NCBI GenBank assembly: GCA_963716125.1
Contig: OY970294.1
Span: 1,612,001 to 1,676,000 of the forward strand
Length of the DNA stretch: 64,000 nucleotides
Source of the DNA: Acidiluteibacter sp963716125
GTDB taxonomy: Bacteria; Bacteroidota; Bacteroidia; Flavobacteriales_E; Vicingaceae
Direction: 5' to 3'
Shown: positions 1 to 6,028 of the stretch, one piece after another
Layout: the number at the start of each line of letters is the position of its first letter
Position numbering within the stretch: the first letter of the stretch is position 1
The notes under the pieces: generated by a model
The model's database searches: none
The model's input: the letters and a program-made list of their open reading frames with translations, nothing else
What the model was told of the DNA's origin: nothing
Made by a program: the position numbers and the translations under genes

Positions 1-1
1 T

Positions 2-172
2 ATTGATAAAAAGATAGGACTTCACTCTTTGAGACATAGTATAGCCACACACTTATTAGATAGAGAAATGGAATTAGAAGATATCTCTATTTTTTTAGGA
101 CACAGTAGTTTAGAAAGTACACAAATTTATACTCATATCAATGAAGAAGCATGGAGAAATTTTAAAATATAA
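2..172 (+). CDS. Tyrosine recombinase, C-terminal part (5' end outside window)
   Basis: The reading frame is open from the window edge to a TAA and gives the last 56 residues of a phage-type integrase or Xer-like tyrosine recombinase. The box II motif HSLRHSIATHLL and the later LGHSSLESTQIYTH supply Arg, His, Gly-His and the nucleophilic Tyr, so the visible catalytic half looks intact. It would cut and rejoin DNA in the cytoplasm through a phosphotyrosine intermediate. The stop lies 32 bases inside the next gene, which is a second recombinase-like protein, so the two are probably translationally coupled. The N-terminal DNA-binding domain and the first catalytic Arg are out of view. The family call is secure; the recombination target is unknown, though the Rhs cassettes and direct repeats downstream are obvious candidates. 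Confidence 0.85.
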   Translation: MDKKIGLHSLRHSIATHLLDREMELEDISIFLGHSSLESTQIYTHINEEAWRNFKI

Positions 173-1037
173 AAGCTATCTAAAAGGAGTAAAAGGATTT
201 TCTGCATCAACAATAGAAAGTTATACGTATGAACTTATTTATTACTTTAAATGGAGGCAAAAAGCAAAAATAAATTCGATAGTAAAATACATAGATATAG
301 TAGATTACATTGAATATCAAAAAAAGAGAAACTATAGTTATCAAACTATAAATGGAAGATTAACAGCAATAAAACACTACTATAATTTCAAAAAGCAAAA
401 AGTAAATCCAGTACAAAACATTCGCTTAAAAGGAAGAGAAAAGAAAATCTTAACAGGATTGTTATCAGATGAATTTATCACAGAAATATATCAAACATAT
501 AAAGAAATAGTAGAAATAGAAAACACTCCTATTCTCAGAAGAAATTTAATATTGTTAGGACTTTTCTGTTATCAGGGTATAAAAACAAATGAGATAACTA
601 AAATTACAATGAATCACATTAGTTTAAAGGATTTGACTATCGTAATACCAAATGGCAAAAGAACTAATGGGAGAACAATGGAAATTAAGTCTAATCAATT
701 AATTGACTTATTTCAATACATCACTGAAAGTAGAGAAGAATTATTAGAAAGAATAAAAAAACCAACATCAGAAAATTTAATAATTGGAGATCAGCAAGAG
801 AAAGATTTGAGAGGCGTAAATAATAAAATACAACAGCAGTTAAGAGAACGATTAAGCTATTTTCAATCTTTTTCACAGATACGAAACAGTAAAATTGTGA
901 ATTGGTTAAAAAGTAATAACCTAAGAAAAGTTCAATATATGGCAGGACATAAATATGTCAGCAGTACAGAACATTTTAAAACACATGATTTATCAAAATT
1001 GAAAGAAAGAGTTTTAAAAAATCATCCATTAGGATAA
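141..1037 (+). CDS. Tyrosine recombinase-fold protein with degenerate active site
   Basis: The 298-residue protein has the N-terminal SAM-like core-binding domain of integrases (about residues 8-90, with ASTIESYTYEL) followed by a catalytic-domain fold. The active-site positions are altered. Box I reads GIKTNEI, with Lys where Arg is expected. Box II reads QIRNSKIVNWL, without the usual His-Leu-Arg-His. The end reads AGHKYVSSTEHF, so the nucleophile Tyr is Phe at about residue 279. It overlaps the intact recombinase upstream by 32 bases. I infer a catalytically dead partner that binds DNA or allosterically helps the active enzyme, as subunits do in paired XerC/XerD systems. Decay of a once active gene is possible, but the frame is intact over its whole length, which suggests it is kept. 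Confidence 0.8.
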   Translation: MKKHGEILKYKSYLKGVKGFSASTIESYTYELIYYFKWRQKAKINSIVKYIDIVDYIEYQKKRNYSYQTINGRLTAIKHYYNFKKQKVNPVQNIRLKGREKKILTGLLSDEFITEIYQTYKEIVEIENTPILRRNLILLGLFCYQGIKTNEITKITMNHISLKDLTIVIPNGKRTNGRTMEIKSNQLIDLFQYITESREELLERIKKPTSENLIIGDQQEKDLRGVNNKIQQQLRERLSYFQSFSQIRNSKIVNWLKSNNLRKVQYMAGHKYVSSTEHFKTHDLSKLKERVLKNHPLG

Positions 1038-1187
1038 AAGATAGAACAAAGAAGTAAATCAATTATTTTTTAAAAAGATTAAGTGCTAAAAGACAGATAA
1101 TTATGAATTTTATACCGTTAAAAATATAAGTAGGATAACTATAAAGTAATTAATGAGTTCTATAAGGTTGACTACTAACCTTTTGGG

Positions 1188-2657
1188 ATGGAAATAGCTT
1201 CTCGTTCTGGAGATTTTAATTTGGTGGATTATACGCAGGATGAATATATTTCTATTTATGATGGATTGTTGAATCATTGTTTGGATTATACACCTGACAA
1301 TGAAAAATCATACAATTGTGAAACAGCCACTAATGTGTATAACCAAACCTATGTTAATGAATACACAGTAGAAGGAGAAGAATTGAAACATTTTTATGTC
1401 ATTATTCAAATGCGTTTATCAGAAATTATACCTAATTTGGACCCTAATGGAGTTTACATCTTTAATATCATGTTAAACAAATCAGAAGGTAGACAAATTA
1501 CAGCCACAATGGATACGGCAACTGCTGTTGTTTTGAGTCCAAGTTTAGGAGGAGATGCTCCAGTTTACGATGTGATTATGTCTTCTGATAAAATGATAAC
1601 CTTAACTTACACAGGTGCGGGCTTACAAGCTTCTGCCATAAACGGAAAAGTTAAATTTGAAATTCTTGCTCATGAAAACCCTCTTGAGGAAAATAGAAGT
1701 ATTACTATATCTAACATACATATTGATCAGTTTAAAGCGAATATGAATATACCGATTGCGATGAGAGTGGGGGCTGGATATAAATATGGGTTTAACGGTA
1801 TGGAAAGAGATGATGAGGTCTCAGGAAGTGGGAATTCATATGACTTTGGAGCTAGGATTTACGATTCTAGGCTGGGGAGGTGGTTAGCTACTGATGCTTT
1901 ACAAGCAAAATATTCCTATGTAAGTCCTTATGCTTTTACTTTAAATAATCCTATTTATTATGTAGATCCTGATGGTAATGAGGTTAAAGTTGCAAGACAA
2001 GGAGATCAGTCCACTGTTCAGGCTTATTTAGATGAACAAGCTGGCTCTGGGATATTTAAGGTTAAAAGTAATGGTTATATAAAAGTTAAGAAAAGTGCAT
2101 ATAAAGCTGCTTTAAAATCTAGTGATGTTTCTGACGTAAGAAAAGAAATATTAAAAGGAGTTTATGAGGCAGTAGGGCATCCTAAACTAGCTGTAGTATA
2201 TACTTTGAAGGATAAAAATGATAATGCTAAACCTACATTGGATAATCCTGATACTAAAATTGGAGGAAAAGCTGGAGATCAAGTAGAGCTTAACTCAGAA
2301 ACTCTTATGGGAGATAATGAAGGAGTAACAATAGATTATGATCAAAAAACTTTTATTTTAATTGATATGAAGTCCGCCAATGAAGGGACGTTTGTTTCAG
2401 ATCAAAGTAATGGTGCGGATGATAGCGAGTTTATTGATAATATTGAGGGTGCAAATGAAACTATGTCAGCAAAAACTAAACCTTCAGCTAGTTCCGTTTT
2501 TATACACGAGCTATTGGATCATTTTGTTGCAGAGAATATTCAGGGAAAGAGCGAAAATCGAAGCGAAAGGGAAAAGGTTAAATACCAAAATAAAGGACTT
2601 AAAAATACAGGAAATGCAGGAAATGGAAGAAGGTCGTCACATAAAGAACCAAAATAG
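1188..2657 (+). CDS. Truncated Rhs protein: core plus C-terminal effector-like tip
   Basis: This 489-residue ORF is the C-terminal part of a much larger Rhs/YD-repeat protein. Residues 199-264 form the Rhs-associated core, with FNGMERDDE, YDSRLGRW and YYVDPDGNE. Full Rhs proteins are usually well over 1000 residues, and there is no signal peptide or YD-repeat shell here, so this is a displaced cassette or 5'-truncated gene and the ATG may not be a native start. After the core the sequence changes to a tip of about 225 residues. The tip contains HELLDH at 440-445, which could be a zincin-like metal site, but it is not a canonical HExxH and I do not assign a toxin activity. The secreted-protein gene behind it overlaps by 35 bases, the usual layout for effector plus immunity. 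A close paralogue of the first two thirds lies 3 kb downstream. Confidence 0.7.
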   Translation: MEIASRSGDFNLVDYTQDEYISIYDGLLNHCLDYTPDNEKSYNCETATNVYNQTYVNEYTVEGEELKHFYVIIQMRLSEIIPNLDPNGVYIFNIMLNKSEGRQITATMDTATAVVLSPSLGGDAPVYDVIMSSDKMITLTYTGAGLQASAINGKVKFEILAHENPLEENRSITISNIHIDQFKANMNIPIAMRVGAGYKYGFNGMERDDEVSGSGNSYDFGARIYDSRLGRWLATDALQAKYSYVSPYAFTLNNPIYYVDPDGNEVKVARQGDQSTVQAYLDEQAGSGIFKVKSNGYIKVKKSAYKAALKSSDVSDVRKEILKGVYEAVGHPKLAVVYTLKDKNDNAKPTLDNPDTKIGGKAGDQVELNSETLMGDNEGVTIDYDQKTFILIDMKSANEGTFVSDQSNGADDSEFIDNIEGANETMSAKTKPSASSVFIHELLDHFVAENIQGKSENRSEREKVKYQNKGLKNTGNAGNGRRSSHKEPK

Positions 2658-3099
2658 GTTTTTAGTTTTCTTATTTTTGTTATTATACTCTATTTGTGTT
2701 TATTCTCAGAATAAAAGAATAGAAATTAGAGTTTGTAATACTACTGATAGTATTAAAAAATTACCAATAAATTTTACCAACCCATGTTTGAACGATATAA
2801 AGAGAAATGAGTCATGGAGCTCAGATTCATTAGAAATAGAATACATTTTAGAAAAAGCAGAATACCTAAATATTCGTTCAAGTAGAGAAGTTGATTTATC
2901 TAAGCTAGGGTTTTATGAATTGAGATACTCAACACTTGTTGCAGGAGAATGTAAAAAGTATGTATTTAAGAAAATTAAAAGTAAATGTTTTGAAAAATAT
3001 TTTTATCCTACATTTATTCATTTCAAAATAGGATCAAAATTTATAATATTAGAAAAACGATTAAATAATGATTTTTATATAATAGAAGGAGACTGGTAA
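2623..3099 (+). CDS. Small secreted protein, possible immunity protein for the Rhs tip
   Basis: The reading frame could be extended upstream, but that part only reads through the Rhs gene out of frame. The first plausible start, MEEGRHIKNQ, is followed by a hydrophobic stretch FLVFLFLLLYSICVYS and a likely cleavage site before QNKR. The product is then about 158 residues. The mature part has no motif I recognise; it has four Cys and ends in YIIEGDW. It begins 35 bases before the end of the Rhs-tip gene. From position alone I infer an immunity protein that neutralises the tip in the periplasm. A similarly placed signal-peptide protein follows the second Rhs cassette. Function is unproven and the start could be nine bases upstream. 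Confidence 0.5.
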   Translation: MEEGRHIKNQNRFLVFLFLLLYSICVYSQNKRIEIRVCNTTDSIKKLPINFTNPCLNDIKRNESWSSDSLEIEYILEKAEYLNIRSSREVDLSKLGFYELRYSTLVAGECKKYVFKKIKSKCFEKYFYPTFIHFKIGSKFIILEKRLNNDFYIIEGDW

Positions 3100-3236
3100 T
3101 AGGTGGTAGCGTCCTGCTCCGCAGGATGTCCTAAAAATCAGGATGTGTTCCGCAGTGGTTTTCTCCTAGCGGCGGACAAGTGTTACCCTGCAGCAAATTA
3201 AAGAAGAGAAGAAATGCAACTTTAGGGTTGGTTTTT

Positions 3237-3405
3237 TTATGGTGTAGGCTGAAAGAACTCTATAATGGAAATAAGACTAACAGCAACGCCAATTAAAGCC
3301 GAAACTACCACAAAAGCAATCAGAACCCAAGCTATGAGCTTATTGTTTTTAGCCCACTTTATAATTTTATCAAACTTGGTGGTCTCGTCTTGGTAGCCGC
3401 CGGTA
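3237..3405 (-). pseudogene. C-terminal remnant of a small membrane protein
   Basis: Reading the minus strand gives an open stretch of about 55 codons without a start. It has a charged lead (KFDKIIKWAKNNK), then a strong membrane segment of about 25 residues (WVLIAFVVVSALIGVAVSL), and ends FFQPTP. The upstream part is missing because the frame runs straight into the GGTAGTGTCCAC repeat, so recombination at that repeat probably truncated the gene. It is the only minus-strand coding remnant in the first 10 kb. The membrane segment is clear; the family is not recognised. Confidence 0.4.
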
Positions 3406-3437
3406 GTGTCCACTAGGTAGCTTTTTAAATTTTAAAA
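3402..3437 (+). repeat. Cassette repeat copy 1 (GGTAGTGTCCAC type)
   Basis: The copy reads GGTAGTGTCCACTAGGTAGC followed by a T-rich tract and AAATTTTAAAA. It shares its core with three further copies in the next 2.4 kb, all in the same orientation. It cuts off the minus-strand membrane-protein remnant. The AT-rich tail resembles the GAATTTTCAAAAT tail of copies 3 and 4. Confidence 0.6.
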
Positions 3438-3547
3438 AGATAATTTGTTAATTTTAAATGATTTAACTTAAAGTGTTTACTCTTATTTATCTATCAGAAT
3501 TTATAGATAATCTCTGTAATCCTCTATTTAAAGGTTAATAAAATCAT

Positions 3548-3575
3548 GGTGTCCACAAAGTAGCTTAATTTATTT
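3548..3575 (+). repeat. Cassette repeat copy 2
   Basis: The core is GGTGTCCACAAAGTAGCTT, lacking the internal TA of the other copies and followed by AATTTATTTT in place of the usual tail. It sits about 40 bases upstream of the small membrane protein gene, so that gene is bracketed by copies 2 and 3. This is the most divergent copy. Confidence 0.5.
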
Positions 3576-3615
3576 TGTATATCTTTCTTCTGAAACAATG
3601 AAATAAAAGTAAAAA

Positions 3616-4107
3616 ATGAAATTAAATAAAGGTGGTATTATTACTCTTGTTGTTGTTGTAGGAATTATATTGGTTTTTTTGTGGATGTATTTCTTTTCCT
3701 TCTCTGAATCAGTTTTATATAGGTTTAAGGATCGGACCGAAAGTCATTGCTTCATCATTTATAATGATAACTCTGCTGATAAAATGGAAGAAGTATCAAA
3801 TACACTTTATTGCAATATTTTGTTTGATACTAAATTAAATGTTATTCGGACATCTTCAAATGTGAACAAGAAAAGTTTACCTTTTGGATTTAGTAATGTT
3901 GACACCGATAATATAATTGTAGGATACAATGAATTTAATGAAAATGGTATTTACTTTTTGAAAGATACACTGATTGAGAGAAGCAATGATAAGCCTATTG
4001 GAATCTTTTCATTTTACTTAGGTAAGCACATAGATGAAAGACTAAAGCGAAGGCATTTTGAGATTTATGACTCTCTTTTAAATGTAGTTAGTGGTAGTAT
4101 CCACTAA
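3616..4107 (+). CDS. Small membrane-anchored protein in the cassette region, unknown function
   Basis: The 163-residue product has a short basic start (MKLNKGG), one strong transmembrane segment at about residues 8-28, and a soluble domain that should face the periplasm. I recognise no family. The gene is bracketed by two copies of the GGTAGTGTCCAC repeat, and its last codons (Gly-Ser-Ile-His-stop) are encoded by the downstream copy. It therefore looks like a mobile or displaced cassette passenger, perhaps an orphan immunity gene whose effector partner was lost. No Rhs tip lies directly upstream. Its base composition is like its neighbours. Confidence 0.55.
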   Translation: MKLNKGGIITLVVVVGIILVFLWMYFFSFSESVLYRFKDRTESHCFIIYNDNSADKMEEVSNTLYCNILFDTKLNVIRTSSNVNKKSLPFGFSNVDTDNIIVGYNEFNENGIYFLKDTLIERSNDKPIGIFSFYLGKHIDERLKRRHFEIYDSLLNVVSGSIH

Positions 4108-4212
4108 CTAGCTTTTGAATTTTCAAAATATAAGTTATGTATAAAAACAATAACATCAACAAAAGATTTAAAAGGGACTTTACATTAGCTTTATTGATAC
4201 TTCCAATCAAAT
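4093..4212 (+). repeat. Cassette repeat copy 3 with extended tail
   Basis: The core GGTAGTATCCACTAACTAGC is followed by TTTTGAATTTTCAAAATA and about 75 further bases that match the region behind copy 4 almost base for base. Those bases include an ATG opening a short hydrophobic reading frame. The similarity to copy 4 stops at CTTCCAATC, where Rhs sequence begins abruptly. This is a direct trace of a recombination junction. Confidence 0.7.
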
Positions 4213-4337
4213 GCGTTTATCAGAAATTATTCCTAATTTAGTTTCGCCAAAAGGCGTAACTAGTTCGCCGAAAGGGCGTAACTAGTTCGCCGAATAATGG
4301 CGTAACAAGCCCTAATGGCGTCTATATTTTTAATATA
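4137..4337 (+). pseudogene. Broken 5' part of the second Rhs cassette
   Basis: An ATG opens a frame MYKNNNINKRFKRDFTLALL that is homologous to the small hydrophobic leader at 5855. After 24 codons it is joined out of frame to Rhs sequence and stops. The Rhs sequence itself starts in another frame with MRLSEIIPNL, matching residues 75-84 of the first Rhs ORF. It then runs into a short tandem repeat and stops at 4283. Past that repeat the frame resumes and continues into the next ORF. The parts are consistent with one ancestral Rhs frame broken by a fusion and by a +1 slip. Confidence 0.55.
4241..4318 (+). repeat. Short tandem repeat that breaks the Rhs reading frame
   Basis: Three imperfect copies of a 21-22 base unit (AGTTCGCCgAAAGGCGTAACT) encode a Ser-Ser-Pro-Lys-Gly-Val-Thr type repeat. 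The middle copy has GGG where the first has GG, and this single extra G shifts the frame and creates a TAG at 4283. The paralogous Rhs ORF has only a short Asp-Pro-Asn-Gly here, so the array expanded in this copy. Deleting the extra base restores one open frame through to the Rhs core. Confidence 0.7.
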
Positions 4338-5483
4338 ATGTTAAACGAATCTCAAGGAAGACATATTAGTGCAACAATGGATACAGCTACTGCAATAGTA
4401 ACTAGCCCAAGTTTAGGTGGTAATGCCTCTGCCGCAGAAGTGGACTTGACAAAAGATAAAATGTTGACAATGATGTACACAGGTGCAGGCTTACAAGCTT
4501 TTGCCACCAACGGAAAAGTTAAATTAGAGATTCTTGCTCATGAAAACCCTCTTGAGGAAAATAGAAGTATTACTATATCTAATATACATATAGATCAGTT
4601 TAAAGCTAATATGAATTTACCGATTTCAATGAGAGTGGGGAAAGGGTATAGGTATGGCTTTAACGGTATGGAAAGAGATGATGAGATTTCAGGAAGTGGG
4701 AATTCTTACAATACAGAGTTTAGAGGATATGATACAAGACTTGGAAGGTGGATGAGTTTGGATCCGTTAGAAGCTAAATATTCAAGTTTGAGTCCTTATA
4801 ATTATGTTGCAAATAGCCCATTGATTTTTGTTGATTTTGATGGTAGAGATTTGAAATTTACTGTTGGAATATATTCCAGTAGACTAAAATGGGCAGAAAG
4901 TTTAATAGCGAGTGGTATTGGTGTGGATGGAGTGGTTGAAATAACTCCTCAGGGAGATGTACAACTTAAAACTTTAAATTCAGACGAGTTAGGAAAACTA
5001 ACTACAAAGCAGCAAGTATTTTATAAAACTATAAAAGAAGCAGTTGATTCTAAAAAAACGATTGCTATCGGAATTGAAGATAAATCTGAAGATGTATTAA
5101 TTGGTAGCAGGAATCTTAGAAAAATTGATAAGAGCGATATAGATGCATTTAAAGAGGATGGAGTAGTTAGTAAATATTCTACCTTTGCTCATGAGGTTAA
5201 AGAGCAAACTGAAATTCAAGAAAATATTACCGAAAGTATGACTAAGGAAGAAGTAAAGGATGCTAAAGCTGCTGCCCATACTGAAGGAGAAATAGTTGAA
5301 GAAGATATGTCGGGATATAAAAGAGGAAAATCAGAAAATAATATAGTGCGTTCTGGGAAAGGAGGTTCACTTAAAGGTTATTATAAAATTCCTTATAAAA
5401 AAGGAGAGGAAGTTACCATTGTAAAGGTTTTGGTTAGTAAAAGTAATGTAACCTCTGTAACAAAAGAACCCAAAAGCAAGTAG
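4338..5483 (+). CDS. Truncated Rhs protein, second cassette: core plus divergent tip
   Basis: The 381-residue ORF starts at the first ATG after the frame break and is the C-terminal part of an Rhs protein. Residues 1-130 are close to residues 95-225 of the first Rhs ORF. The Rhs core covers about 104-170, with FNGMERDDE, YDTRLGRW and IFVDFDGRD. The tip of about 210 residues differs from the first in sequence but has a comparable arrangement: FAHEVKEQ about 85 residues from the end, then AAHTEGE. This hints at a metal-dependent fold shared by both tips, but that is weak evidence. The immunity-like gene starts one base after its stop. Without its N-terminus and shell it is probably silent unless recombined onto a complete Rhs gene. 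Confidence 0.65.
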   Translation: MLNESQGRHISATMDTATAIVTSPSLGGNASAAEVDLTKDKMLTMMYTGAGLQAFATNGKVKLEILAHENPLEENRSITISNIHIDQFKANMNLPISMRVGKGYRYGFNGMERDDEISGSGNSYNTEFRGYDTRLGRWMSLDPLEAKYSSLSPYNYVANSPLIFVDFDGRDLKFTVGIYSSRLKWAESLIASGIGVDGVVEITPQGDVQLKTLNSDELGKLTTKQQVFYKTIKEAVDSKKTIAIGIEDKSEDVLIGSRNLRKIDKSDIDAFKEDGVVSKYSTFAHEVKEQTEIQENITESMTKEEVKDAKAAAHTEGEIVEEDMSGYKRGKSENNIVRSGKGGSLKGYYKIPYKKGEEVTIVKVLVSKSNVTSVTKEPKSK

Positions 5484-5484
5484 T

Positions 5485-5829
5485 ATGAAATTCATTTTTA
5501 CAATATCATTCCTATTCTTATTCAATTTAAGTTTTTCTCAGTGTCAGAAAATAGATAAAAAACACGCTAAAGAATATTTTAAATCAATTCTAAATGAGTT
5601 AGAGTCTTCTTTAAATGAATGGCATTTACCAATTTGTGATTTCGTAAATAAGATTAGTTTAGTGGAAGAAATTACATCTATTAGAGCCAGTTCAAGTGAA
5701 AATTTTTTAGGAGGTAAAACGGAAGTATATAAAGTTGATATTAAAGATTGGAAGAGATGGTATAGGTGTAATAAAAGTAATTTATGTCTAAATGAAGATG
5801 GTGATCTAATGGTAGTGTCCACAAAGTAG
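5485..5829 (+). CDS. Small secreted protein, possible immunity protein for second Rhs tip
   Basis: The 114-residue product has a clear signal peptide (MKFIFTISFLFLFNLSFS, cleavage before QCQK), so it acts in the periplasm or outside. The gene starts one base after the Rhs-tip stop, which indicates coupled expression. The mature protein is charged, with Trp-Lys-Arg-Trp-Tyr near the C-terminus and three Cys; I recognise no family. Its last codons (Val-Val-Ser-Thr-Lys-stop) lie inside cassette repeat copy 4, so its native C-terminus may have been replaced by the repeat. Assignment as an immunity protein rests on position only. Confidence 0.55.
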   Translation: MKFIFTISFLFLFNLSFSQCQKIDKKHAKEYFKSILNELESSLNEWHLPICDFVNKISLVEEITSIRASSSENFLGGKTEVYKVDIKDWKRWYRCNKSNLCLNEDGDLMVVSTK

Positions 5830-5956
5830 CTTTTGAATTTTCAAAATACAAGTTATGTATGAAAACAATAACATCAACAACAGATTTAAAAGGGATTTTA
5901 CATTAGCTTTATTAATACTTCCAATCGTTGGAATATTTGCTTTAGTAGAAAAGTAA
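5811..5956 (+). repeat. Cassette repeat copy 4 with extended tail
   Basis: The core GGTAGTGTCCACAAAGTAGC is followed by TTTTGAATTTTCAAAATA and the same downstream stretch as copy 3. It gives the stop codon of the preceding gene and then carries the complete short leader ORF. The last 50 bases recur at about 8112, at the start of the second propeller unit. Confidence 0.75.
5855..5956 (+). CDS. 33-residue hydrophobic leader peptide ORF
   Basis: A complete ATG-to-TAA frame starts MYENNNINNRFKRDF and continues with a membrane-spanning stretch TLALLILPIVGIFALVEK. The organisation, polar and basic then 16 hydrophobic residues, resembles an N-terminal signal anchor. In copy 3 the homologous frame runs into Rhs sequence. 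I think it is the orphaned N-terminus of an Rhs protein separated from its body by recombination. It could instead be a genuine membrane micropeptide. A tail-only third copy precedes the second propeller gene. Confidence 0.4.
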   Translation: MYENNNINNRFKRDFTLALLILPIVGIFALVEK

Positions 5957-6028
5957 TCAAATTATCTATAGAGTTTTAAAGCTGTTATAATTGAAATTAT
6001 TCTTAATTTAGTCTTCAAAATCAAACCT

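Noticed and set aside
2380..2622. Upstream extension of the first immunity-like gene to 2380
   Set aside because: This part overlaps the Rhs tip in another frame and carries no signal peptide; the hydrophobic leader begins only after 2623.
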